From Anaerolinea thermophila (GTDB lineage: Bacteria > Chloroflexota > Anaerolineae > Anaerolineales > Anaerolineaceae), in assembly GCF_020723905.1 (NCBI RefSeq), contig NZ_DYHZ01000003.1, forward strand, positions 62,001 to 126,000: a stretch of DNA of 64,000 nucleotides. The letters run 5' to 3'. Under the pieces are notes generated by a model. It was not told the DNA's origin. It searched no databases and saw nothing but the letters and a program-made list of their open reading frames with translations. The position numbers and the translations under genes are program-made. Positions 26,172 through 34,784 of the stretch are shown here, piece after piece. Position 1 is the stretch's first letter. The number at the start of each line of letters is the position of its first letter.

Positions 26172-28175
26172 TTAAATGGTTTTCGTAAGAACGGCAACTC
26201 CATAAGGAGACAGGCGAATCTGACCGGCGATACGCTTCCCGCTGATATGATCATCGTAAGTGTTGTTGTCCAGTTTAACCAGTTGTTCCGCCTGGGTATG
26301 ATTGACAATGACAAAAACTTCTTTGCGGTCGTACGTTCTTACGCGGCGGTACACGTGGACTCCAACCGGCGCTTCAAACATTCCGTTCACGCCCGCACTT
26401 GAGGCAACCCTCTTAAGAAATGCGAACATGGCGGTTTCATCCAGATAAGCGCCAACGTAATATACGATTCCGGCTTGATGGTTGTGTACTGTGATGGCAA
26501 CCTGTCCATCAAGCCATCCATTGGAGGAGCCATATGTCGCTACGGGAAGGGTGAAATCGTGGTCTATGATTCTGATCCGTTCAGCCCAGATTCGTGCCTT
26601 GCCGGTAAACCAGTTCCCGATCACGGGGACGTCTTCGTTGATGGCATAAAAGTCTTCCACCTCGGCGCCTGTAAGGGGTGTCAGGAATGCAGGCGGGCGC
26701 AATGGATGGAAAGCATTATCGCGGTTTTTCACGGCGGTGCGGGAGCCAAGTACCAGATGTCCTCCGTTCTCCACAAACGCCTTGAGGTGGGCAACCCGTT
26801 TTTCGTCAACAATGGTCAGTGAGGGAGCCAGGACAATCTTGTATCCTTCCAGAGATTGATCCGGAGAAATAATATCTACGGGGATGTTCAACTGGCAAAA
26901 AGGACGATAATATGCCATCAGATGGGCTACATAATCAAAATCCCGGTGATGTTTTTGCCATGAAATGGACCAGCGGCTTTCATAGTCATTCATTACAGCA
27001 ACCCGGGATTCAACCTGCGTATTTTCAAACAAAGAGGATAGTTGCCTGAATTCGCTGGCAATTTGTTTCACTTCCTCGAAGAAAGGTCTGGGCTGCCCCG
27101 ATTGATCGATTAACGTACCGTGAAATTGTTCCTGCCCGTTCAAGGCAGAACGCCATTGCCAGTACAGAACTGCATCAGCCCCTTTGCCAATAGCCTGCCA
27201 CGCCATTGTTCTGGCTTCGCCCTTATAAAGCGGGTTGTTGATTTTTGCCCAGTTAACGGTATTGGGTTGGGTTTCCATGACCCAGAAGTTTTTCTTTTTG
27301 AATCCCCGGGTAAGATCATGGGTGGCACTGGAAAAAACAGGTTCGTTATGTCCCATGCCAATGTACCAGTCCCAGGAAACCATATCCAGATCCGCAGCCA
27401 TTTCATAATGATCAAGCCCGTCAAACCACCCCATAAAGTTATGGGTGACCCAGACCTGTTCGTTCAAATGCGGTTTGAGAAGATCGATTTGTAATTTTTG
27501 GAATTTTCGATAACTCTGAGTGACAAACCGTTTCCACTCCAGCATCAAACCGGGATTGTGAGGACCAATTGGGATTGGAATTTGTTTCCAGTCGCTGTAG
27601 GTCTGGCTCCAGTAAGCAGTTGTCCAGCGACGGTTGAGTTCATCAAAGGTTTTGTATCTATCTTTGAGATATTCCTGGAAAAGGGAGTGACAGTGTTCAC
27701 AGTAACAAATCCGATTGAACTCGTTGTCAATTTGCCAGCCAATTACGTTCGGGTTACTTCCAAAGTGCTCAGCCATGGCTTTAACCAGCCTGGCGGTTGC
27801 CTCATGAAATGCACTGGAGTTGACACAATAATGGCAACGGTTTCCAAACTGAACTTTTTTGCCTTCCTCATTGGTTGCCAGGATCTCCGGATGTTCACTC
27901 ACCAGCCACGCGGGAGGTGCAGCCGTTGGGGTTCCCAGCACCGTGCGAATATTGTGCAGGGCAAGAAGGCTAATGGCATGATCCAGCCATTCAAACTGGA
28001 AGTTTCCTGCAGATGGTTCCAGACTGGACCAGGCAAATTCGCCCATTCGAACCACGCTGATCCCGAGTTCCTGCATGAGGCGGATATCATTGAGCCATTG
28101 TTCAGATTTCCAGTGTTCCGGGTAGTATGCCGCGCCAATGTGAAGGACTTTTCGAGATGGACTTTGTGTGCTCAT
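26172..28175 (-). CDS. GH42 beta-galactosidase
   Basis: A 667-residue retaining beta-galactosidase of family GH42. The start of the domain (AAYYPEHWKSEQW at about 15-27) is typical. The acid/base E152 lies in GWQIDNEF and the nucleophile E301 in FWVMETQP. Zinc-site cysteines of many GH42 enzymes are present (C114, C157, C159, C162). Trimerisation and C-terminal domains follow. No signal peptide, so probably intracellular cleavage of imported beta-galactosides. AGGAGAG precedes the ATG. Confidence 0.93.
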   Translation of the reverse strand: MSTQSPSRKVLHIGAAYYPEHWKSEQWLNDIRLMQELGISVVRMGEFAWSSLEPSAGNFQFEWLDHAISLLALHNIRTVLGTPTAAPPAWLVSEHPEILATNEEGKKVQFGNRCHYCVNSSAFHEATARLVKAMAEHFGSNPNVIGWQIDNEFNRICYCEHCHSLFQEYLKDRYKTFDELNRRWTTAYWSQTYSDWKQIPIPIGPHNPGLMLEWKRFVTQSYRKFQKLQIDLLKPHLNEQVWVTHNFMGWFDGLDHYEMAADLDMVSWDWYIGMGHNEPVFSSATHDLTRGFKKKNFWVMETQPNTVNWAKINNPLYKGEARTMAWQAIGKGADAVLYWQWRSALNGQEQFHGTLIDQSGQPRPFFEEVKQIASEFRQLSSLFENTQVESRVAVMNDYESRWSISWQKHHRDFDYVAHLMAYYRPFCQLNIPVDIISPDQSLEGYKIVLAPSLTIVDEKRVAHLKAFVENGGHLVLGSRTAVKNRDNAFHPLRPPAFLTPLTGAEVEDFYAINEDVPVIGNWFTGKARIWAERIRIIDHDFTLPVATYGSSNGWLDGQVAITVHNHQAGIVYYVGAYLDETAMFAFLKRVASSAGVNGMFEAPVGVHVYRRVRTYDRKEVFVIVNHTQAEQLVKLDNNTYDDHISGKRIAGQIRLSPYGVAVLTKTI

Positions 28176-28201
28176 GATTCTCTCCTCTTCTCTACCTTGT
28201 T

Positions 28202-29050
28202 TCAGAGATTTGTTCTACAGGTGTTTTCGAGAACGCCAATGTCTTCAATCTCCATGTGAAGAAAATCGCCATCCTTGAGAAATACGGGTGGTTTCCGGAA
28301 AACGCCAACGCCATCCGGAGTGCCGGTTGCAATAACATCTCCCGGTTGCAGGGTAAAAGAATGGGAGAGGAAAGAAATTAATTCCGCTACACTGAAAACC
28401 ATTTCCGAGGTTGAGGAGTCCTGCATGGTGACCCCATTCAATTTTGTGGAGAGGTGAAGGCGCTGTGGATCCGGGATTTCATCAGAGGTGACGATCCAGG
28501 GACCCATCGGACAAAAAGTGTCCAGACTCTTTGCGCGTACCCATTGACGATCCCGGAATTGAATATCCCGTGCAGAGACATCGTTGACAATAGTGTAACC
28601 AAACACAAAGTTTAATGCTTCCTGCGGTGCAACGTTCCGGGCAGTCTTTCCTATGACTACCCCCAGTTCCACCTCGAAATCCACCTGTTGGGTCACCTCA
28701 ACACTCCAGCAAATGTCCTCACAGGTTCCAATGATCGAGGAGGAGAACTTTGCAAAAACCACAGGACGCTCGGGAATGGGAACATTTTGCTCGCGGCAAT
28801 GGTCTCGATAATTCAACCCAATACCAATAATTTTCCCAGGGTTGGATAGTGGTGCTTTTAATTTGACCTCAAAAAACCTTTTTTGTGGAAAAGAGGTTTT
28901 CCTGGCCAATATTTCTGACAGGAGATTTTTCCCTCCTTGAATAATATATTCAATGGAGGGGAAACTTTGCAGTGGAAGCAGAAAAACTTGCTCTCCCTCT
29001 ACGATACCGACCTGCTTGTGATCTCCCTGTTGAATAGTAGCAAGTTTCAT
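28202..29050 (-). CDS. fumarylacetoacetate-hydrolase family protein
   Basis: A 282-residue FAH-family enzyme. Metal ligands appear in DFEVELGVVIGK (E-x-E) and the catalytic loop in GYTIVNDVSARDIQ; the SLDTFCPMGPW and VIATGTPDGVG motifs are standard for C-C-bond hydrolases and decarboxylases acting on acylpyruvates or 2-keto-3-deoxy sugar acids. The reaction here is unknown; its place among sugar enzymes and beside a hydroxyacid dehydrogenase suggests sugar-acid catabolism. It starts 8 bp after the GH13 stop, with no clear ribosome site. Confidence 0.82.
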   Translation of the reverse strand: MKLATIQQGDHKQVGIVEGEQVFLLPLQSFPSIEYIIQGGKNLLSEILARKTSFPQKRFFEVKLKAPLSNPGKIIGIGLNYRDHCREQNVPIPERPVVFAKFSSSIIGTCEDICWSVEVTQQVDFEVELGVVIGKTARNVAPQEALNFVFGYTIVNDVSARDIQFRDRQWVRAKSLDTFCPMGPWIVTSDEIPDPQRLHLSTKLNGVTMQDSSTSEMVFSVAELISFLSHSFTLQPGDVIATGTPDGVGVFRKPPVFLKDGDFLHMEIEDIGVLENTCRTNL

Positions 29051-29058
29051 ATTGGTGT

Positions 29059-30516
29059 CTATTGCATGGAAAGAATAGTGCCAGTGAACGGTGCTAGTTG
29101 ATATTTCAGGAAAAACTCTTCCGTTAGATGGATTATCTCTCCACTGAAGAGATTCTTAAACCGTTTTCCCTCCAGAACCGATTGTTGGATACGAAGTTCA
29201 ATGGTTTGTGTTCGAGGGCTATTGTTTACCAGTACTACGAGATAGTCCTTTCCCTGTTTCCGGGCATAGGCTAACCATTGATCTTGTGCCTCGAGAATTT
29301 CCCATTCTCCATCTCGAAGGGCTGGGTGCTTCTTGCGAATTTCAATCAGAGATTTAAAGTAATTCCTTAATTCCAAATCCCATTGCGAGGAATTCCATGG
29401 GAAACCACGCCGGCAGTCCGGATCTTTTCCACCTTCCATGCCAATTTCATCACCGTAGTAGATGGTAGGTGCGCCTGGATAGGTAAACATGACCAATGCT
29501 GCAAGGCGAAGTGCTTCTTTGCGTCTTCCCACCAGACTGAGAAAGCGAGCAGTGTCATGACTATCAAGCAAATTCATCTGTGCCTGCACAGCGGGAAGGG
29601 GGTAGAGGTTCAGAAGTGAAGTAATTTGCCGGGCAAAGGATGGTGCATCTTTGACAAAAAATTCAGGCCCATGTCCTCGCCAGTGTCCAACTAAATCCTC
29701 TTGGAGGTGTTCTCCTCCAAAGAAACTCCATAGTGCATAAGTAAAGAGATAATTCATTACCCCGTCAAATTGATCTCCCTGTAACCAGGGCCGGGCATCC
29801 CAGGGGATTTCTCCGGTAATGTAAGCATCTGGATTCACGGATTTGATTACATTGCGAAACTCTTCCCAGAATCCGGATTCCTTGATTTCGAAGGGCACAT
29901 CCAGACGCCAGCCATCAATTCCCTGTTCAATCCAGTAACGACCGACATCCATGATGAATTTTCGGACCTGGGGGTTAGCATGATTGAAGGTCGGCAAAGC
30001 GGCGATGCTCCACCAGCATTCATAACGCGGTTTTCCTTCATAGGCGTTCAGCGGGAAGCCGTGGATTTTAAACCAGTCCAGGTAAGGGGATTGTTTTCCG
30101 CATTCCAAAATATGGTTGAACTGAAAAAAACCCCGGCTGGCATGGTTAAAAACTCCATCCAGTACAATGCGGATATTTCGGCGATGGGCTTCTTTGAGCA
30201 GAGTCTGAAAGGCTTTATCTCCTCCCAGGAGAGGATCTACTTTGAAATAATCGTGAGTGTGGTAACGATGATTGGAAGCAGACTGAAAAATGGGGGTGAA
30301 ATAAATCGCGGTGATCCCTAAATCCTGAAGATAATCCAGATGTTCAACCACTCCCATTAAGTCGCCGCCTTTAAATCCATGTGGAGTGGGGGGAGCGTTC
30401 CAGTCCTCTAAATTGGCTGGTTTTTCTACCTGAATACTGCTGGCAAATCGGTCGGGAAAAATTTGATAAAATACCGCGTCATGAACCCATTGAGGTGTGG
30501 CGAACTGAGTATCCAA
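29059..30516 (-). CDS. GH13 neopullulanase/cyclomaltodextrinase-like alpha-glycosidase
   Basis: A 485-residue GH13 enzyme starting with WVHDAVFYQIFPDRF, typical of the neopullulanase/maltogenic amylase group. Region I is DGVFNH at 120-125, the nucleophile D206 is in GWRLDVPFE, E236 is in ITGEIPWD, and D321 is in LLDSHDTAR. The N-terminal CBM34 domain usual in this group is absent. No signal peptide. It likely hydrolyses maltooligosaccharides or cyclodextrins in the cytosol. The start is TTG 30516 with a strong AGGAGGGG site. Confidence 0.88.
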   Translation of the reverse strand: MDTQFATPQWVHDAVFYQIFPDRFASSIQVEKPANLEDWNAPPTPHGFKGGDLMGVVEHLDYLQDLGITAIYFTPIFQSASNHRYHTHDYFKVDPLLGGDKAFQTLLKEAHRRNIRIVLDGVFNHASRGFFQFNHILECGKQSPYLDWFKIHGFPLNAYEGKPRYECWWSIAALPTFNHANPQVRKFIMDVGRYWIEQGIDGWRLDVPFEIKESGFWEEFRNVIKSVNPDAYITGEIPWDARPWLQGDQFDGVMNYLFTYALWSFFGGEHLQEDLVGHWRGHGPEFFVKDAPSFARQITSLLNLYPLPAVQAQMNLLDSHDTARFLSLVGRRKEALRLAALVMFTYPGAPTIYYGDEIGMEGGKDPDCRRGFPWNSSQWDLELRNYFKSLIEIRKKHPALRDGEWEILEAQDQWLAYARKQGKDYLVVLVNNSPRTQTIELRIQQSVLEGKRFKNLFSGEIIHLTEEFFLKYQLAPFTGTILSMQ

Positions 30517-30580
30517 AATCCCCTCCTGAGATGATGCTGAATTTAGTTTTTGCAGATTTTATTATAAATCTAAAGGGGGG

Positions 30581-31567
30581 TTACCATTGTTGGTTATACA
30601 CCTGCGGGTTTGCGCAAAAAGGTAACCGTTCCCTTTTCAACCCGGCAATTAGATTCTGCACAGCCATAACCGCCATCTGATTCCTTGATTGGACACTTGC
30701 ACTGGCAATATGGGGGGTAATGATAAGGTTGGGAAGTTCCAGAAGTGGGCTGTCCATTGGAATCGGTTCGGGTTCGGTCACATCAATCGCTGCGCTACGG
30801 ATTTGCCTGGTCTTAAGAGCATGGTATAAGGCGTCTGGGTCCACAACTCCACCGCGCGCTGTGTTGATCAGGATGGCATCCTTTTTCATCAGGGAAAATT
30901 CTCTTTCCCCGATCAGGTGATAAGTGCTTTGGGTAAGAGGTACGTGCAATGTGATGAAATCAGCCTCTCGAAGCACAGTTTCCAGAGAAGCGTATTCTAC
31001 TCCCAGGGTTTCTTCGATTTCTGGAATCCTCTTGGTGTCAGTATAAAGTACGCGCATGTCGAACCCTCTTGCTCGCCGGGCTACAGCCTGACCAATCCTA
31101 CCAAATCCGATGATTCCTAAAGTAGCGTGGGAAACATCCATCCCCAGAAGAATGCTCGGTCCCCAGGTTTTCCAGTTCCCTTTTCGGGTATATGTATCGG
31201 CTTCGGTCACACGCCTTGCTGCTGACATGAGCAGTGCCCATGTGAAATCAGCAGTTGCATCGGTGAGTACCCCCGGAGTATGTCCAACGGGAATCCCGCG
31301 TCTTGTTGCGGTTTCTAAATCGATGTTATCGACTCCCACAGCGTATTGGCTGATCACCCGCAAGTGGGGGGCACTCTCTATCAATTCACGATCCACGCGA
31401 TCCGTGAGTAAGCAGAGCAATCCCTGAGCGTTTTGGATGCGCTCTTTCAGGACTTCGTAAGGCGGAGGGAGTTCGCCTTCCCACAGGTCAATTTCGACCT
31501 GACCGGAAAGCATTTCCAATCCGATGTCCGGGATTCTTCGGGTCATAAATATGCGCGCTCTTTCCAT
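30581..31567 (-). CDS. D-isomer-specific 2-hydroxyacid dehydrogenase
   Basis: A 328-residue NAD(P)-dependent oxidoreductase (glyoxylate/hydroxypyruvate reductase or phosphoglycerate dehydrogenase-like, without ACT domain). Landmarks are YAVGVDNIDLETA, the Rossmann motif GFGRIGQAVARR, the catalytic Arg in NTARGGVVD, Glu in VTEPEPIP and His in ITPHIAS. I place the start at ATG 31567: a TATAAT lies exactly 7 nt upstream and overlaps the region that an upstream ATG (31585) would have to translate, so the message seems leaderless. It probably serves sugar-acid or glyoxylate metabolism. Confidence 0.88.
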   Translation of the reverse strand: MERARIFMTRRIPDIGLEMLSGQVEIDLWEGELPPPYEVLKERIQNAQGLLCLLTDRVDRELIESAPHLRVISQYAVGVDNIDLETATRRGIPVGHTPGVLTDATADFTWALLMSAARRVTEADTYTRKGNWKTWGPSILLGMDVSHATLGIIGFGRIGQAVARRARGFDMRVLYTDTKRIPEIEETLGVEYASLETVLREADFITLHVPLTQSTYHLIGEREFSLMKKDAILINTARGGVVDPDALYHALKTRQIRSAAIDVTEPEPIPMDSPLLELPNLIITPHIASASVQSRNQMAVMAVQNLIAGLKRERLPFCANPQVYNQQW

Positions 31568-31574
31568 AAGGTTG

Positions 31575-31580
31575 ATTATA
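31575..31580 (-). promoter_or_regulatory. -10 box 7 nt from start codon (leaderless promoter candidate)
   Basis: On minus, TATAAT (31580-31575) is followed by 7 nt and the ATG at 31567, with no ribosome site. The transcript would begin at the start codon. Confidence 0.5.
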
Positions 31581-31661
31581 ACCATTCATTCAGAGTTCGG
31601 GAATTTTTACCAGATTTTTTTACGGGTCTCGATGTAATTTTGTGCGAATTGTTTTTCCCCC

Positions 31662-31690
31662 TTGACGTCTGGAAACGGGGCGGGTAGAAT
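31662..31690 (+). promoter_or_regulatory. sigma-70-type promoter of rpmF
   Basis: TTGACG (31662-31667), a 17-bp spacer and TAGAAT (31685-31690) form a near-consensus housekeeping promoter 55 bp before the rpmF start. Confidence 0.75.
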
Positions 31691-31744
31691 TAGACGGCTT
31701 TTGTATAGAAATTGACCAAAGATTTGAGAAATCGGAGAGTTGGC

Positions 31745-31933
31745 ATGGTTCCTCATCCAAAAAGAAAACACTCACAAGGACGCCGCGATCGTCGTCGCTC
31801 ACAAGATACGTTGAAGAGCACCAATCTGGTTGCCTGCTCGAATTGCGGTGAACTGCGCCTCCCCCACACCGTATGCCCAAACTGCGGACATTATAAAGGC
31901 GTGGAAGTGGTCGCTCGGGAAAGCAAGAAATAG
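31745..31933 (+). CDS. rpmF: 50S ribosomal protein L32
   Basis: A 62-residue protein with the L32 start VPHPKRKHSQGRRDRRRSQ and the zinc-binding form of the domain (CSNCGELRLPHTVCPNC). It is a structural part of the large ribosomal subunit. ATG 31745 follows GGAG and fits the family start exactly; a longer in-frame start at 31712 is unnecessary. It has its own promoter and a hairpin behind it, so it is a single-gene unit. Confidence 0.96.
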   Translation: MVPHPKRKHSQGRRDRRRSQDTLKSTNLVACSNCGELRLPHTVCPNCGHYKGVEVVARESKK

Positions 31934-31954
31934 CCTGGCGTTTTTCCTCCTGAT

Positions 31955-31991
31955 ACGAGCAAGCGCGGAGAAACTATCCGCGCTTGCTCGT
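31955..31991. terminator. terminator-like hairpin between convergent genes
   Basis: A perfect 15-bp stem (31955-31969 with 31977-31991) with a 7-nt loop lies between rpmF and the convergent small membrane protein. T-runs are weak, but position and strength fit a shared terminator. Confidence 0.65.
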
Positions 31992-32004
31992 GTTAAGGAA
32001 TTCA

Positions 32005-32217
32005 TTACAGTGCCCAGGCAAGCATAATCCCAAAAATCGCCAGAATGATGCCGAGGTGCAGGAATAAATTGGTCTGTGCAAGCCATCCCGAAGGTACAAG
32101 GACGTTAAGAAGGAAATTCAATACGATGAGCAAGATGCCTGTGAGGGGTAAAAGTCCCTTACGGGGTGCAAGAAATTCGGAAAGACGGTCTAGCAGTTTA
32201 GAAAACAGGTTCAACAT
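32005..32217 (-). CDS. small membrane protein, unknown function
   Basis: A 70-residue protein with two predicted helices (LLPLTGILLIVLNFLLNVLV and LGIILAIFGIMLAWAL) after an amphipathic N terminus. ATG 32217 overlaps the hflX stop (TGATG), and AGAGGA lies 9 nt upstream, so it is translationally coupled to hflX. No family recognised. Confidence 0.65.
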   Translation of the reverse strand: MLNLFSKLLDRLSEFLAPRKGLLPLTGILLIVLNFLLNVLVPSGWLAQTNLFLHLGIILAIFGIMLAWAL

Positions 32218-33572
32218 CAAACAGTTTCCTCTTTAGCCGTAGGCTTTTCCTCGTTGAATAAATAGGGTTGGAAGCGGGCTAATAACCTGCCCGGTAAATT
32301 TCCTTCAATTAAAACACCACCTCGAGTATGTTCAATTCGTTTTACCTGACCTTGATCGTGAAACAGAGAGATGAGATTCCCTTCCTGATACGGAATACGA
32401 ACTTTAACAGGCTGGTAAGTCTCAAAGAGTTCCTGATTGACGAGGGAAAGCATTTCGTTAATGCCGATCCCTTTCAAGGCTGATATGGCTAATACAGAAC
32501 CTGAAAAGTTTTTGAGAACTTCTTCTGCGGCTTTCGGATCAGGTAGACGGTCAATTTTATTCAAAAGTGTAATGACAGGGATATGGTCTGCCTGGATTTC
32601 TTTCAGCGTATCATGAACTGCCTGCGCCTGCTCAAAAGCGTTGGGATGGGTAATATCTACCACATGCAACAGCAAATCAGCCTCGGCAATTTCTTCCAGA
32701 GTAGCCCGAAAGGCTGCTACCAGTTGGGTGGGTAACTTTTGAATAAAGCCTACCGTATCCGTAAACAGGGCTAAATGTCCTCCGGGTAATTCCACCCGGC
32801 GAGTGGTCGGGTCAAGGGTGGCAAATAACTGATCTGCAACGTAAACATCTGCATTTGTCAGTCGGTTCAGCAGGGTGGATTTACCCGCGTTGGTATACCC
32901 AACCAGCGCAACCACAGGAATTTGAGACCTCTGTCGTTGTGCGCGATAGCGCATCCGGTGCGCCCGTACTTTTTCCAGTTCTGCTTTCAGTGTGGCAATC
33001 CGTTTCCGGATTTCGCGCCGGTCCACCTCCAGTTGGGTTTCGCCCGGGCCACGCAGACCAACTCCCCCCATGCTTCCAGTTCTCCCACCGCCTCCACCAG
33101 CCTGGCGGGCCAAGTGGGTCCATGCGCGGGTCAGTCGAGGCAGACGATATTCGTATTGCGCAAGTTCGACCTGTAGAATGCCTTCTCGTGTGCGGGCATG
33201 CTGGGCAAAGATGTCCAGAATCAGGGCTGTGCGATCCAGAATGCGCACATTGGGACCAAGCCTTTCTTCTAGTTCTCGAAGGTGACGGGGAGAGAGCTCG
33301 TTGTCAAACAAAACCACCTGGGCAAGTGTTTCCTCAACCAGAATCTTGATTTCCTCAATTTTTCCTGATCCAATATAGGTATCAGGATGAGGAGCATCCA
33401 GCTTCTGTGTTGTCTGCCCTACGACTTCCAGTCCAGCAGTTTCTGCCAGGAGAGCCAGTTCTTCAAGAGAGTCTTCTAAAGGTAAAAGAGAACGCTCGTT
33501 TCGCAACTCTACGCCGACGAGGAATGCTCTTTCACGAGGTGGAGAAGTGGGTTCTGGAACTTTCTTAGCCAT
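32217..33572 (-). CDS. hflX: GTPase HflX
   Basis: A 451-residue ribosome-associated GTPase that rescues stalled or heat-damaged ribosomes. The N-terminal HflX domain includes TYIGSGKIEEIK and the Gly-rich GGGGGRTGSMGGVGLRGPGE loop. The G domain has G1 GYTNAGKST, G3 DTVGF and G4 NKID. Full length for the family. It starts 5 bp after the aminotransferase stop without its own ribosome site, so it is probably coupled; the small membrane-protein gene follows. Confidence 0.95.
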   Translation of the reverse strand: MAKKVPEPTSPPRERAFLVGVELRNERSLLPLEDSLEELALLAETAGLEVVGQTTQKLDAPHPDTYIGSGKIEEIKILVEETLAQVVLFDNELSPRHLRELEERLGPNVRILDRTALILDIFAQHARTREGILQVELAQYEYRLPRLTRAWTHLARQAGGGGGRTGSMGGVGLRGPGETQLEVDRREIRKRIATLKAELEKVRAHRMRYRAQRQRSQIPVVALVGYTNAGKSTLLNRLTNADVYVADQLFATLDPTTRRVELPGGHLALFTDTVGFIQKLPTQLVAAFRATLEEIAEADLLLHVVDITHPNAFEQAQAVHDTLKEIQADHIPVITLLNKIDRLPDPKAAEEVLKNFSGSVLAISALKGIGINEMLSLVNQELFETYQPVKVRIPYQEGNLISLFHDQGQVKRIEHTRGGVLIEGNLPGRLLARFQPYLFNEEKPTAKEETV

Positions 33573-33577
33573 GCATT

Positions 33578-34771
33578 TTACCGTTTTCCAAGCCAGTTTT
33601 TTAATCGCTTCATGGCTTCTTCAATGCGCTCGGTTGGGGTTCCCAAAGAAATTCTGAGATAGCCCTCTCCGTATTTTCCATACACAATTCCAGGCGTAGT
33701 ACTTACCCCGGTTTCTTCAAGAAGCCGATTACAAAATTCCACGCTATTCTGGTGGGGAGAGGGTAGTTTTGCCCAGACATAAATGGCAGCAGGGGGAGGG
33801 GTAACCTCGAACCCGATCTCGCGCAAGGTAGAAACAATTAAGTCTCTGCGTTGCAGGTAGATGGCGTTCCGTTCTTCCAGCCAGGATTGATCCCCTGATA
33901 AAGCGGCAATTGCTCCATCAATCACCGGTTGAAAATGCGCCGAATCCGCCTGGCTCTTGTATGTGTGCAGGTATTTTATCACCTGAGGATTGCCTACCGC
34001 CATGCCCAGACGCCACCCCGCCATGTTATAGGTTTTGGAGAGCGAGTTGAACTCTACCGCAACCTGCCTGGCTTCAGGAATTTGCAGGATGCTGGGGGCT
34101 TGATACCCATCGTAACAAATATCCATATAAGGGGCATCATTGGCAATCAGAATGTGATATTTGAGCGCAAAATCTACAAGTTTCTCATAAAACTCCATTG
34201 GAGCAATTGCCCCGGTGGGGTTGTTTGGGTAATTAATCCAGATAACTTTGGCTTTTTTCCGCACCTCTTCAGGAATTCGATCCAAATCGGGTAAGAAGTC
34301 ATTTTCCTCGAGTAAAGGCAGAGGATAAACCTCTGCTCCGGCAATGATGCTCGCGCTGGAATATACCGGATAGGCAGGATCGGGAACCAGAGAAACATCA
34401 CCCGGATTCAGAATAACCTGTGCCAGGTTGAATAGCCCTTCCTTCGAACCGATCAGCGCCAAAATTTCGGATTGTGGTTCAAGAGATACACCAAAGCGGT
34501 GTTGATAATAGTCAGCCACGGCTTGTTTGAAAGCAAGGGAACCTCCCATTTGCGTATAGCCATGAGTGTCATGGCGTCGTGCAGAACTGACCAGTGCCTC
34601 AATGATAAACGGGGCAGGAGGCAAATCCGGAGACCCCATATCCAGGCGAATCACATCGACGTTTTTGGCTCGAAGTTCGTTGATTTTTTGGTTCAGTTGG
34701 GCAAAGAAGTACGGTTTGAAAGATGCAATACGATCTGCCGGTTTAAACATCATTTGTGTGAATCCTGTCAT
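33578..34771 (-). CDS. class I/II aminotransferase, LL-diaminopimelate aminotransferase-like
   Basis: A 397-residue fold-type I PLP enzyme. The N terminus FFAQLNQKINELRAKNVDVI and RLDMGSPDLPPAPFI resemble the DapL/LL-DAP aminotransferase group, which converts tetrahydrodipicolinate to LL-diaminopimelate in one step. The PLP lysine is in NSLSKTYNMAGWRLG and the phosphate/carboxylate Arg in YLRISLGTP. Family-level assignment is safe; an alanine- or aspartate-type role is possible. No strong ribosome site is visible before ATG 34771. Confidence 0.8.
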   Translation of the reverse strand: MTGFTQMMFKPADRIASFKPYFFAQLNQKINELRAKNVDVIRLDMGSPDLPPAPFIIEALVSSARRHDTHGYTQMGGSLAFKQAVADYYQHRFGVSLEPQSEILALIGSKEGLFNLAQVILNPGDVSLVPDPAYPVYSSASIIAGAEVYPLPLLEENDFLPDLDRIPEEVRKKAKVIWINYPNNPTGAIAPMEFYEKLVDFALKYHILIANDAPYMDICYDGYQAPSILQIPEARQVAVEFNSLSKTYNMAGWRLGMAVGNPQVIKYLHTYKSQADSAHFQPVIDGAIAALSGDQSWLEERNAIYLQRRDLIVSTLREIGFEVTPPPAAIYVWAKLPSPHQNSVEFCNRLLEETGVSTTPGIVYGKYGEGYLRISLGTPTERIEEAMKRLKNWLGKR

Positions 34772-34784
34772 GGTAAGTAAATTC

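Noticed and set aside
27498-28259. Long ORF (253 codons) antisense to the GH42 gene
   Set aside because: GH42 is well supported on the other strand; the antisense product has no family features.
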